Shown in pieces: positions 52,873 to 61,527 of a stretch of 64,000 nucleotides of DNA. Below the pieces are notes generated by a model. It searched no databases. It was not told the origin of the DNA and saw only the letters and a list, made by a program, of their open reading frames with translations. The number at the start of each line of letters is the position of its first letter. The stretch's first letter is position 1. The DNA is taken from the NCBI GenBank assembly GCA_019083985.1, contig JAHRCV010000005.1, positions 62,001 to 126,000 of the forward strand, written 5' to 3'. This stretch comes from Rhizobiales bacterium TNE-4 (lineage in GTDB: Bacteria > Pseudomonadota > Alphaproteobacteria > Rhizobiales > Beijerinckiaceae). Position numbers and translations under genes: made by a program.

Positions 52873-52899
52873 GCGGCCGGGCGGATGCCGCCCGGCCGC
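52873..52899 (-). terminator. attenuator-like hairpin between receptor and permease genes of the Dpp-type operon
   Basis: A perfect 12-base-pair GC stem (52873-52884 with 52888-52899) and a three-base loop. On the minus strand it follows the receptor stop (52918) by 18 bases and precedes the DppB-like start by 23 bases. A short TTTT appears 6 to 7 bases beyond the stem, so termination would be partial. Such a hairpin usually allows more receptor than permease mRNA. Confidence 0.7.
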
Positions 52900-52917
52900 C
52901 GATCATATCCGCGAAGA

Positions 52918-54507
52918 TCAGTTCTTCACGATATTGGCGTAGAGGTTCGTGTCGCTGTTCGGGCCGATCACGAGACCATCGACATTCTTGCGGCGCGCCG
53001 CGACTTCCGTCTGCTGGAACATGATCACGAAGGGCGAGACCTTCATGTGTTCACGCTGCAGATCTTCGTACATCTTCTTGCGCTTGTCGGAATCGCGCTC
53101 AAGAACCGCGGCCTGTGTGACCTTGGTCATGTCCGGGATCGCCCATGCGTTACGCCAAGCAAGCGGCTTGCTTTTCGCATCGTCCGAATTGTCGGTGTTG
53201 ATAGCGAACGTATCGGCATTGGTGTGCGGGTCCTGATAGTCCGGGCCCCACTGGCCGATATAGATGTCATGCTGGCGCGCACGATATTTGGTGAGCGTCT
53301 GCTTGCCATCGCCGGGGATGAGTTCGAGCTTCACGCCTGCCTGACCCCATGTCGACTGGATAGCCTGCGCGATATCGGTGATCGGCGGGATCGAGCGCAC
53401 ATCCATCGTCACCGTGAAACCGTTCGGCAGACCGGCCTTGGCGAGCAGTTCCTTCGCCTTGGCGACGTCGAGCTTGTAGGGCTTGTCGTCGATCGCGCCG
53501 AGGAAGCCCTTCGGCAGGAAGGTCTGGTGCGGCGTATAGGTGCCTTCGACGATGTTCTTCTCGATGCCCGTGTAATCGACCAGATACTTCAGCGCCTCGC
53601 GCACTTCAGGCTTCGCGAGGTTCGGGTTTTTCTGGTTGAGGCCGAGATAAAGGATGTAGCCCTTCGGGCCGCTGTCGATCACGACATTCGCATTCGACTT
53701 AACGGCAGCGAGCTGATCCTTCGTCAGATTGCGTGCGTAATCGACGTCACCCTTTTCGAGCAGGAGACGCTGGGAGGCCGCTTCCGGAATATGGCGTACG
53801 ACGACGCGCTTATTCTTCGGCGTGCCACCCTTCCAATTCGCATTGGCTTCGAGCGTGTATTGCTCATTCGCCTTCCATGTGCGCAGCGCATAAGCGCCCG
53901 AACCGGCCGAATTCTGCTTCAGCCACGCATTGCCCCAATCGCCATCCTTTTCATTCGCTTTGACGAGCTTGCTGTCGACGACGGAGGCAACCGCAGCGGT
54001 CAGGCAGTTGAGGAAGAAGGTCGGCGCGTAAGGCTTGTCGACCGTGATGACAACCGTATCAGGACCCGTCGCCTTGATGGTGTCCTTGATGTTATCCTTG
54101 GTGAAGCCAAACTGCGTCAGGATGAAACCCGGCGACTTGTTGAGCGCCACAGCACGCTGCAGCGAATAAGCCACGTCATCCGCCGTGATCGCATTGCCCG
54201 AGGCGAATTTCAGGCCCGGCTTCAGCTTGAACGTATAGGTCTTGCCGTCATCGCTCACCGTCCAGCTGGCCGCGAGGTCACCATAGAGCTTGGATGGGTC
54301 CTTAATGTCGAAAGCGATCAGCTTTTCATACATGTTGGCAATCGCTTCGATGCCTGAAAATTCGAACGCCTCAGCCGGATCAAGCGAGATGATGTCGTCG
54401 ATCTGCTTGGCCATGACGACCGTGTCTTTCGGCGTCTGAGCGTAAGCCGGCGTCATGAACGCCGCGACGCCATACATGAGAGCGCCGGCAACAGAAAGTT
54501 TGCGCAT
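52918..54507 (-). CDS. Dpp-type ABC transporter substrate-binding protein
   Basis: A 529-residue periplasmic receptor of family 5 (SBP_bac_5). It has a signal peptide (cleavage after PAYA) and the family start VVMAKQIDDIISLDPAEAFE. Other typical segments are YTFKLKPGLKFASG and AVALNKSPGF. It captures the solute for the DppB/C/D/F-like proteins encoded downstream on the same strand. Peptides, nickel or opine-like compounds are possible ligands. ATG 54507 gives the signal peptide; the longer frame from 54615 is discarded. It begins 77 bases after the TRAP large permease stop, so read-through from the TRAP operon is possible. Confidence 0.92.
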   Translation of the reverse strand: MRKLSVAGALMYGVAAFMTPAYAQTPKDTVVMAKQIDDIISLDPAEAFEFSGIEAIANMYEKLIAFDIKDPSKLYGDLAASWTVSDDGKTYTFKLKPGLKFASGNAITADDVAYSLQRAVALNKSPGFILTQFGFTKDNIKDTIKATGPDTVVITVDKPYAPTFFLNCLTAAVASVVDSKLVKANEKDGDWGNAWLKQNSAGSGAYALRTWKANEQYTLEANANWKGGTPKNKRVVVRHIPEAASQRLLLEKGDVDYARNLTKDQLAAVKSNANVVIDSGPKGYILYLGLNQKNPNLAKPEVREALKYLVDYTGIEKNIVEGTYTPHQTFLPKGFLGAIDDKPYKLDVAKAKELLAKAGLPNGFTVTMDVRSIPPITDIAQAIQSTWGQAGVKLELIPGDGKQTLTKYRARQHDIYIGQWGPDYQDPHTNADTFAINTDNSDDAKSKPLAWRNAWAIPDMTKVTQAAVLERDSDKRKKMYEDLQREHMKVSPFVIMFQQTEVAARRKNVDGLVIGPNSDTNLYANIVKN

Positions 54508-54584
54508 GGGTATTCCCCTATTTTGAACGGCCTTTCGGCCTCCCCCGAAGGGCTCCGCCCAAAAGCGAAGCCTTGAAAATGAGA

Positions 54585-55880
54585 TTAGCCCCCAAGCATC
54601 TGGCTCGGCAACCATGTCGCGAGCCCTGGGAACGCGACGATCAACGCCACAGCCACCACCATGAGGAAGAAGAAGGGCAGCGAGACCTTGCCGATCCAGA
54701 AGATGTTCCGCCCCGTCATGCCCTGCAGCACGAACAGGTTGAACCCTACAGGCGGCGTGATCTGGGCCATTTCAACGACCAGCACGATGAAAATGCCGAA
54801 CCAGACAAGATCGAAGCCAGCCGCCTGCACCATCGGCAAGAGCACCGCCATCGTCAGCACGACCATCGAGATACCATCGAGGAAGCAGCCGAGAATGACG
54901 AAGAACACCGTCAAGGCGGCAATCAGCATCAGCGGGCTGAAATTCTGAGCCTTCACCCAAAGGGCAAGGTCGCGCGGGAGGCCCGTAAAGCCCATCGCGA
55001 TCGTCAGAAACGCGCTGCCGGCGAGGATCAGCATGATCATCGTCGTCGTACGCGTGGCGCCCATCAATGCGGCAAAGAAATTCTCCCGCGTCAGCGAACC
55101 TTGCGCCGCCGAAAGTGCAAGTGCACCGACAACACCAATTGCCGCGCTTTCCGTCGCCGTGGCGATACCGGCATAGATGGAGCCAAGCACCGCCATGATC
55201 AAAAGCACAGTCGGGATCAGACCGCCCGATTGTTTCACCTTCGCCATGAAATCGAGACCGGCGAAGTCATCCTTGGGCACCAGCGTCGGATTGCGCCACG
55301 CCCACCACGCGACATAACCGCCAAACAGCAAGGCCAGCATGATGCCGGGAATAACACCGGCAATGAAGAGGCGTGCAATCGACACGTCAGCCGACACGCC
55401 ATAGACGATCATGATGATGGATGGCGGGATCAGCAGCCCGAGTGTGCCGGAACCTGCCAACGAACCAATCGAGATTTCATCGGGATAGCCGCGCTTTTTG
55501 AGTTCAGGCAGCGTCATCTTGCCGATCGTGGCGCAGGTCGCAGCAGAGGATCCTGAGATCGCCGCGAAAATGGCGCAACCGATCACGTTGGTTTGAAGAA
55601 GGCGGCCAGGAACTCGGCCCATCCATGGCGCGAGCGCGCGGAACATGTCCTCCGACAATTTCGAGCGGAAGAGAATTTCGCCCATCCAGATGAAAAGCGG
55701 CAGTGCCGTCAGCGTCCAGCTCGAGAGCGCGCCGAAGACCGTCACCGCCATCGCATCGCCCGCGGGGCGCGGCGTGAACATTTCCATGCCGATCCAGGCA
55801 ACGCCGATCAGCGAGAGACCGATCCAGACGCCTGCGCCGAGCAGCAGGAACAGGATCGCGAGAAAAATTGCGACTGCCAT
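54585..55880 (-). CDS. TRAP transporter large permease (DctM-like)
   Basis: A 431-residue membrane protein with about 12 helices. Conserved TRAP signature segments are GSSAATCATIGKMTLPELKKRGYP and GTLGLLIPPSIIMIVYG; the last is followed by VARLF-type region SIARLFIAGVIPG. The Na+-driven permease moves an organic anion delivered by the DctP receptor. It lies one base after the DctQ-like gene. End of gene at 54585 precedes the Dpp receptor gene. Confidence 0.92.
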   Translation of the reverse strand: MAVAIFLAILFLLLGAGVWIGLSLIGVAWIGMEMFTPRPAGDAMAVTVFGALSSWTLTALPLFIWMGEILFRSKLSEDMFRALAPWMGRVPGRLLQTNVIGCAIFAAISGSSAATCATIGKMTLPELKKRGYPDEISIGSLAGSGTLGLLIPPSIIMIVYGVSADVSIARLFIAGVIPGIMLALLFGGYVAWWAWRNPTLVPKDDFAGLDFMAKVKQSGGLIPTVLLIMAVLGSIYAGIATATESAAIGVVGALALSAAQGSLTRENFFAALMGATRTTTMIMLILAGSAFLTIAMGFTGLPRDLALWVKAQNFSPLMLIAALTVFFVILGCFLDGISMVVLTMAVLLPMVQAAGFDLVWFGIFIVLVVEMAQITPPVGFNLFVLQGMTGRNIFWIGKVSLPFFFLMVVAVALIVAFPGLATWLPSQMLGG

Positions 55881-55881
55881 G

Positions 55882-56391
55882 TCAGCGATCCGTCCGTGCG
55901 TCCGATTGATCTTCCGGCACCGGCAAGCCCATCAAGAGGCAAACAAGCCGGTCGACCATGGCGATGAAGAAGAGCGTGCAGCCGATCCCCATCGCGCTTT
56001 GCGGAATCCAGAGCGGCAACGGAATGATGCCTTGGCTCAAATCGTTCAGTTGATAACTCACAATGCAGAGCTTCATGCTGTAATAGGCCATGAAGCCAGC
56101 GAAGATAACACCGACAAGCGTCGCGAAAACTTCAAGCGCATGGCGCATCTTGCCATGGAAAAACTGCAGAATTAACGCCATGCGGATGTGTTCGCCCGAC
56201 CGCAACGTGTAGGCGAGCGCAAGAAAAGCGCTGGCGGCCATACAATAGCCGGCGAACTCATCGAGGCTGCGTGTGACGAACCGGAAAACGCTGCCTGCAA
56301 CCGCAGCAAGGATCAGCGCGCAGGTCATAAACAGGAAGAAGGCGCCAAGGACGCCGCCTGCGAGATACAATCGATCGAGAAATTTGCGCAT
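55882..56391 (-). CDS. TRAP transporter small permease (DctQ-like)
   Basis: A 169-residue membrane protein with four helices and the family's conserved stretch FAGYCMAASAFLALAYTLRSGEH-like region (helix 2 followed by HIRMALI). It holds the membrane domain together with DctM. It follows the receptor gene after a hairpin and is separated from DctM by one base. Confidence 0.88.
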   Translation of the reverse strand: MRKFLDRLYLAGGVLGAFFLFMTCALILAAVAGSVFRFVTRSLDEFAGYCMAASAFLALAYTLRSGEHIRMALILQFFHGKMRHALEVFATLVGVIFAGFMAYYSMKLCIVSYQLNDLSQGIIPLPLWIPQSAMGIGCTLFFIAMVDRLVCLLMGLPVPEDQSDARTDR

Positions 56392-56398
56392 GGGAAAA

Positions 56399-56418
56399 GG
56401 GGCGGCTTCCGCCGCCCC
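56399..56418 (-). terminator. attenuator-like hairpin between DctP and DctQ genes
   Basis: An eight-base-pair GC stem (56399-56406 with 56411-56418) and a four-base loop. On the minus strand TTTT follows directly, then the DctQ-like start within a few bases. Partial termination here would favour receptor over permease mRNA, as in the Dpp-type and Tct operons of this window. Confidence 0.7.
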
Positions 56419-56426
56419 GCCTTATC

Positions 56427-57395
56427 TTATTTCTTGTAGGTCTGAAGAAGAGCGGCACCATCAGCACCGGCTTTCTTTTCCCACTCTTCAGTCATCGTCT
56501 TGCCGATCGCGGTCAGACCGTCCTTCAGAGCGGGCGACGGCGGAGCCACCTTCATGCCATTGGCAGCAAGTGTCGCCTTGGTGTCGGCCGTCACTTTTTC
56601 GGATGCAGCCCAGCCGGCTTCTTCTGCCTTCTTGGCTTCAGCCATCAAAAGATCCTGCGTCGGCTTGTCGAGCTTGTCGAACGCAGCCTTCGAGATGATG
56701 ACCATGTTCTTCGGCACCCAAGCCTGCGTGTCGTAATAGAACTTGATCTGTTCCCAGACTTTCGAATCGACGCCCGTCGCCGACGAGGTCATCATCGCCA
56801 CGACCTTGCCGCTCGACAAAGCCTGCGCGAGTTCCGCCGCCTGCACGGTGACGGCCTGCGCCTTCAGAAGCTCGCCAATGCGCGCAGTGGCAGGGCTGTA
56901 GGCGCGCCACGGCACGTTTTCGAGGTCCTTCGTCGAGTTAACTTCCTTGCCGGAGAAAATGCCCTGCGGCGGCCACGGCACGGCGTAGAGCAGCTTCATG
57001 CCCTGCGCGTCGAGGATCTTCTCAACATAAGGCTTCTGCGCGGCGTAGAGCTTCTTGGCGTCGGCATAGGACGTCGCCAAGAACGGCACGCCATCGATTT
57101 CAAAAATCGGGTTTTCGTTGCCGAGATTGACCATCAGAATTTCGCCAGCCGGAACCTGACCGGTTTGCACGGCGCGCTTGATTTCATTGGCCTTGTAGAG
57201 CGAGCCATTCGGATGAATGACGATGTCGAGCTTGCCGCCCGAACCCGCTTTCACCGCATCGGCCATCTTCTGCAGATTCACGGTGTGGAAATTGCCCACC
57301 GGATAAGCCGTCGGCAGGTCCCATTTGGTCTGCGCGGTCGCAGCCCCTGCCATCAGCCCGAAGGACAATGCAGCCAGTCCGAAAAGTCGACGCAT
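56427..57395 (-). CDS. TRAP transporter substrate-binding protein (DctP-like)
   Basis: A 322-residue periplasmic receptor with a signal peptide (cleavage after AATA, about residue 21), the start WDLPTAYPVGNFHTVN and the DctP-family segments AGEILMVNLGNENPIFEIDG and WPPQGIFSGKEVNSTKDLEN. The conserved arginine that binds carboxylates is likely in ENVPWRAYSPATARI. Ligand unknown. ATG 57395 has AGGGGAGA before it. It is first gene of the receptor-small-large permease order. Confidence 0.92.
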   Translation of the reverse strand: MRRLFGLAALSFGLMAGAATAQTKWDLPTAYPVGNFHTVNLQKMADAVKAGSGGKLDIVIHPNGSLYKANEIKRAVQTGQVPAGEILMVNLGNENPIFEIDGVPFLATSYADAKKLYAAQKPYVEKILDAQGMKLLYAVPWPPQGIFSGKEVNSTKDLENVPWRAYSPATARIGELLKAQAVTVQAAELAQALSSGKVVAMMTSSATGVDSKVWEQIKFYYDTQAWVPKNMVIISKAAFDKLDKPTQDLLMAEAKKAEEAGWAASEKVTADTKATLAANGMKVAPPSPALKDGLTAIGKTMTEEWEKKAGADGAALLQTYKK

Positions 57396-57540
57396 GGAGA
57401 TCTCCCCTGATCCAGTCACGTTGGGCTGGCATTTGGCCAACCCGGGGCCTTCGCCCTTATAGGACCGGGATGAGACAGCGCATGGGCGTCGCGGTCAAGC
57501 GCAAAGCCTGAGCTTCGCGGCCCCAGATACAGGCTTTTGA

Positions 57541-59040
57541 TCAAGCGAGGGGCAGCGGCTTCCCGCCCCGGATCCTTGTGATGATGGGTGGCAACGCCAC
57601 AGCGGCAAGCGCAATCAGCAAGAGCGCCAGCGATAGCGGCTTCTGCAGGAAGATCATCGGATCCCCAGCGCTGATCGTCATCGCACGGCGGAACTCTTGT
57701 TCCAGCAACGGGCCGATGATCATGCCAATGATCACAGGCGATGTCGGAAAATCGAACCGGCGCATGAAATAGCCAAGCACGCCCACCGCATAGAGCAGAA
57801 CCAGATCCACGACCGAGCGCGAAATCCCATAGGTGCCGATCGTCGCGAAGACGAGAATGCCGCCATACAACATAGGAGTAGGGATCTTCAGGATCTTCAC
57901 CCAGAGGCCCACCAGCGGCAGGTTGAGGGCGAGCAACATCACATTGCCAATGTACAGCGATGCGATGAGGCCCCAGACGAGTTCCGGCTGGCTTTGCATC
58001 AATTGCGGGCCCGGATTGATGCCATAGCTCTGGAACGCCGAGAGCATGATGGCGGCAGTGGCCGACGTGGGCAGACCGAGCGCAAGCATCGGCACAAGAA
58101 CACCTGCGGCAGAGGCGTTGTTCGCCGCTTCTGGCCCAGCGACCCCTTCGATCGCGCCCTTGCCGAACTCCTCGGGATGGTCGGACAGTTTCTTCTCGAT
58201 GGCATAGGAGAGGAAGGTTGGCACTTCCGCACCGCCCGCAGGCATGGCGCCTATGGGAAAGCCTAGGAAAGATCCGCGCAGCCACGGCTTCCACGAACGC
58301 TTCCAATCGGACTTGCTCATCATCAGCGAGTCCGACACTTTGAGCACATCATCATGTTGCAATTTGCGCGAGGCGAGCCAGAGCGTTTCGCCCACGGCGA
58401 ACAAGCCCACCGCCACAACGATGACGTTGATGCCGTCGAGAAGTTCGGTCACGCCGAACGTGAAGCGCCCCTGCCCCGTCTGCAAATCAATCCCGATCAA
58501 GCCCAAGAAGATGCCGAGCGCGAGCGCCGTGATCCCGCGCAATTCGGAATGGCCCAGAACCGCCGAGACGGTCAGGAGGGACAGGACCATCAGCGAGAAA
58601 TATTCCGCCGGTCCGAACTTCAAAGCAAAATCAACGACAGGCCCAGCGATGAACGTCAGGCCAATCGTGCCAATCGTTCCGGCTACGAATGAGCCGATCG
58701 CAGCGGTAGCGAGCGCAGCGCCCGCACGTCCGCGCTTGGCCATCTTGTTGCCTTCAAGGGCCGTCACGATCGTTGCGCTCTCACCGGGTGTATTCAGCAA
58801 GATCGATGTCGTCGAGCCACCATACATGGCGCCGTAATAGATCCCGGCAAACAGGATGAATGCGCCTGTCGCTGGCACTTGAAAGGTAAGCGGGAGCAAA
58901 AGCGCAATCGTAAGCGCTGGGCCAAGTCCGGGCAGAACGCCAATCGCGGTGCCAAGCGTGACGCCAATGGCAGCGAACAAAAGATTGATCGGTGTGAGCG
59001 CGACAGAAAAACCCTGCGCAAGTTGAGCGAGCGTATCCAT
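57541..59040 (-). CDS. tripartite tricarboxylate transporter permease, TctA-like
   Basis: A 499-residue membrane protein with about 12 helices. Family segments include [20 protein letters not shown] near the N-terminus, [34 protein letters not shown] and [20 protein letters not shown]. This is the large permease of a TctCBA system; it takes up citrate or other di- and tricarboxylates or unrelated acids. It is preceded by TctB-like and TctC-like genes in the same direction (gaps of 7 and 64 bases). Confidence 0.92.
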   Translation of the reverse strand: MDTLAQLAQGFSVALTPINLLFAAIGVTLGTAIGVLPGLGPALTIALLLPLTFQVPATGAFILFAGIYYGAMYGGSTTSILLNTPGESATIVTALEGNKMAKRGRAGAALATAAIGSFVAGTIGTIGLTFIAGPVVDFALKFGPAEYFSLMVLSLLTVSAVLGHSELRGITALALGIFLGLIGIDLQTGQGRFTFGVTELLDGINVIVVAVGLFAVGETLWLASRKLQHDDVLKVSDSLMMSKSDWKRSWKPWLRGSFLGFPIGAMPAGGAEVPTFLSYAIEKKLSDHPEEFGKGAIEGVAGPEAANNASAAGVLVPMLALGLPTSATAAIMLSAFQSYGINPGPQLMQSQPELVWGLIASLYIGNVMLLALNLPLVGLWVKILKIPTPMLYGGILVFATIGTYGISRSVVDLVLLYAVGVLGYFMRRFDFPTSPVIIGMIIGPLLEQEFRRAMTISAGDPMIFLQKPLSLALLLIALAAVALPPIITRIRGGKPLPLA

Positions 59041-59047
59041 GATGGCC

Positions 59048-59509
59048 TCAGATCAGCGCTTCGATCAGGCCGGAGCCGATCTTGTAGCCTAACAGACGGT
59101 CAAACCCGACATAGGAGATGAGCGCAATCGCGAATCCGACACCGAGGTCGCGTGGCCAATTGCGACTGCCAAAGCCGCGCGCAACCATGGCGAACATGAC
59201 CGTCGACGCGATGATGAACCCAGCGTCGTCAATCAGAATGAGATTGGCGATCAGGCCACCGCCAACCCAAAAGAGCTGACCTTTCTGAAGAGGCTCCTGT
59301 TCCTCTTCGCCGGTCCAACCGCCGCGGAGACCTTGGATCGTCAAGAGAACGCCGCAAATGACGAGCAGACCCGTCACAGCCCACGGAAACAGGCTGGGGC
59401 CTACGACAGCCCAAGAACTTGTGGGGATTGATGCCGCACCGAAGGCCGACAAGATCCCAAACGCGACAATAAACAGTCCGGCGCCGGTTTCAGGCCAAGC
59501 GATGCGCAT
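59048..59509 (-). CDS. tripartite tricarboxylate transporter small permease, TctB-like
   Basis: A 153-residue membrane protein with four helices. It fits TctB: N-terminal helix [18 protein letters not shown], then [20 protein letters not shown], and a C-terminal pair. ATG 59509 is preceded by GGAG at eight bases and is chosen over ATG 59530, which adjoins a hairpin. It works with the TctA-like permease. Confidence 0.83.
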   Translation of the reverse strand: MRIAWPETGAGLFIVAFGILSAFGAASIPTSSWAVVGPSLFPWAVTGLLVICGVLLTIQGLRGGWTGEEEQEPLQKGQLFWVGGGLIANLILIDDAGFIIASTVMFAMVARGFGSRNWPRDLGVGFAIALISYVGFDRLLGYKIGSGLIEALI

Positions 59510-59530
59510 CGGAAAATCTCCATAAAGCAT

Positions 59531-59553
59531 GAACCCCGCTGGAGGCGGGGTTC
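59531..59553 (-). terminator. attenuator-like hairpin between TctC and TctB genes
   Basis: A nine-base-pair stem, GAACCCCGC (59531-59539) with GCGGGGTTC (59545-59553), and a five-base loop. On the minus strand it lies 21 bases after the TctC-like stop and just before the TctB-like gene. It has no T-run, so it may instead stabilise the 3' end of processed receptor mRNA. Confidence 0.6.
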
Positions 59554-59573
59554 ACGTCTCACTTCAAATCGTA

Positions 59574-60545
59574 TCAGGCAAGTCCGATATCTTTGAGGAT
59601 GCCTGTGATGCGTGTGATCTCAGCATCGATGAACTTAGCGAAAGCTTCGCCGGACAGATAAATCTGCGTCCAATCGCGCTTCTCACACTCTGCTTTCCAG
59701 CCAGCGCTCGCGTTCAACTTGTCAAACAACCCGATGAGCGCCGCACGCTGTTCATTGCTGATGCCCGGAGCACCGAACACGCCGCGCCAGTTGAACAATT
59801 CGACATCAATGCCCTGCTCTTTCAGGGTCGGGATATCGATGCCCGGCAGGCGCTTGTCAGACGACACAGCAAGGGCGCGCAACTTGCCCGCCTTGATCTG
59901 CTCAACGAATTCGCCAAGACCCGAAATACCGCATGACACCTGATTGCCGAGGAGTGCGGCCTGAGCCGGTCCGCCACCGGCATAAGCCACATAGCTAACC
60001 TTCTTGGCATCGAGGCCAACAGCCTTGGCAATCATGCCCGCCAAAATATGGTCGGTGCCGCCTGCCGAGCCGCCAGCCCATGACACTTTCGCGGGATCGG
60101 CTTTGAACGCCGCGATCAGATCCTTCATCGTCTTGAAGGGTGAATCATTCGGCACAACGATCACTTCGGCCTCACCCGTGAGACGGGCGAGCGGCACGGT
60201 GTCCGTCATCTTGACCGGCGATTTATTGGTAATCAGCGCGCCGACCATGACCATGCCACCAACCATGATGACATTGCCCTGACCCTTGCGCGCACCAAGG
60301 AACTTGGGCAATCCGACGGCGCCGCCTGCGCCCGGCGCATGCTCAAGCTGGAAATTCTCAACGAGCTTCTCAGCCCGCATCACTTGTTCGATGGAGCGCG
60401 CTGTCTGATCCCAACCACCACCCGGTGCTGCAGGAACGAAGATATCGAGCTTCGTGAGAGCTTGGGCAAAGGCGGTCTGCAATCCGAGCGCAGCAACGGA
60501 TGACGCACTGATACCTGCAAGCAGAAAACCACGGCGGTTGAGCAT
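59574..60545 (-). CDS. tripartite tricarboxylate transporter receptor, TctC/Bug family
   Basis: A 323-residue periplasmic receptor. It opens MLNRRGFLLAGISASSVAAL, a Tat-like signal, and has the Bug-family segments IFVPAAPGGGWDQTARSIEQV and EHAPGAGGAVG. Ligands bind to the bug fold through backbone contacts, so specificity cannot be read. First gene of the TctC-B-A operon; a short upstream region 60546-60900 should hold its promoter. Confidence 0.92.
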   Translation of the reverse strand: MLNRRGFLLAGISASSVAALGLQTAFAQALTKLDIFVPAAPGGGWDQTARSIEQVMRAEKLVENFQLEHAPGAGGAVGLPKFLGARKGQGNVIMVGGMVMVGALITNKSPVKMTDTVPLARLTGEAEVIVVPNDSPFKTMKDLIAAFKADPAKVSWAGGSAGGTDHILAGMIAKAVGLDAKKVSYVAYAGGGPAQAALLGNQVSCGISGLGEFVEQIKAGKLRALAVSSDKRLPGIDIPTLKEQGIDVELFNWRGVFGAPGISNEQRAALIGLFDKLNASAGWKAECEKRDWTQIYLSGEAFAKFIDAEITRITGILKDIGLA

Positions 60546-60924
60546 GTCTTTCTCCCGTTAAAAACGGCCGTTGAGCCGGCCTGTTGTGCATACCCGCATT
60601 TAACGAGGGCCGACGCCACTCGTCAAATCACCGCACATTTTATGCACCCTCAACAGGGGTGCGCCCGGGCGCGCGTGCTCAATCCGACGGCATCATCTCG
60701 AGAGCGTGCGGACAAACAACGCGCGATTCGGAACAAGGCCTCATCAAAAAAACGTTGTGACGCAACGACATTTATCACTTAAAGCAACGCACGAAGTGAC
60801 ATGGAGAGAGCTTGAAGCCTTTCTTTTCAACGGAAAATCGCATGCCTATGCCAGAAACCCTGCGATTTTGCGTTGAAATACGATAAAGTAGCTTTGTTAA
60901 ATGATTCGGGAGGGATTTTTCCCC
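60546..60924. promoter_or_regulatory. divergent intergenic region between tctC-like and HU genes
   Basis: 379 bases with no credible gene. Its right part is AT-rich and near 60869-60895 carries TTGCG and GATAAAGT elements that could be a promoter for the HU gene. GGGAGGGA at 60908-60915 is the HU gene's ribosome site. A small inverted repeat (CGTTG and CAACG near 60750-60765) is seen. The left part must serve the tctC-like gene. Confidence 0.45.
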
Positions 60925-61335
60925 ATGGCTAAAGCGACTAAAACTGCTGCAAAGAAGGCCCCGGCGAAAGCCAAGGCTGCTCCGAAGACAGCCGCCAAGG
61001 CGGCTCCGAAGGCTAAGGCGGCTCCGAAGGCTGCTGCTGCTGGCGCGAAGGTGAAGACGGTGACGTTGAGCCTGCGTCAGCTGGCTCACGAAATCGCCGA
61101 AAAGCAGGAGCTCGCCAAGAAGCAGGCTGTTGCGATCTTCGAAGAAATGGTGGGCGCTGTGACCCGTCATCTCAAGAAGGGCTCGAAGGTCCGTATCAAC
61201 GGCCTCGGCACGCTCCAGATCCGCAAGCGCGCTGCTCGCATGGGCCGCAACCCGCGCACGGGCGAGCCGGTGAAGATCAAGGCCAGCAAGAAGGTGGCGT
61301 TCCGCGTCGCCAAGGAACTCAAGGAAGTCATCTAA
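60925..61335 (+). CDS. HU-family DNA-binding protein with a histone-H1-like N-terminal tail
   Basis: A 136-residue nucleoid protein. Residues 1-45 are almost only Lys, Ala and Pro in repeated KAAPK units, like histone H1 tails. Residues 46-136 are a complete HU/IHF domain with the signature GRNPRTGEPVKIKASK, preceded by INGLGTLQIRKR; it binds DNA as a dimer. ATG 60925 has GGGAGGGA nine bases upstream, predicting high expression; a GTG-less longer frame from 60901 adds eight unsupported residues. It is a single gene, ended by its own terminator. Confidence 0.9.
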   Translation: MAKATKTAAKKAPAKAKAAPKTAAKAAPKAKAAPKAAAAGAKVKTVTLSLRQLAHEIAEKQELAKKQAVAIFEEMVGAVTRHLKKGSKVRINGLGTLQIRKRAARMGRNPRTGEPVKIKASKKVAFRVAKELKEVI

Positions 61336-61364
61336 GACTCCTTGGTTCGCTCTTGCGACCGATG

Positions 61365-61391
61365 AAACGGGGTGCTTCGGCGCCCCGTTTT
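61365..61391 (+). terminator. rho-independent terminator after the HU gene
   Basis: An 11-pair stem with one G-T wobble (61365-61375 with 61380-61390) and a TTCG tetraloop. It is followed by TTTTC on the plus strand (T-run 61388-61391 partly in the stem). It lies 30 bases after the HU stop. Confidence 0.85.
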
Positions 61392-61527
61392 CATTTGGTG
61401 CTGCCTTTTATCAGTCTTCCCTGCGCACGCGATGCAACCAATGCAGGCCAGCCTGCTTGGAATGCGCCTCGACGGCAGAGGATGCGTTTGGCACAGTCGG
61501 CCTCCCTTCTCCCGGTGGCAGCGTGAT

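Noticed and set aside
52825-54357. 510-codon open frame antisense to the Dpp-type receptor
   Set aside because: Shadow of a convincing receptor gene with signal peptide and family motifs.
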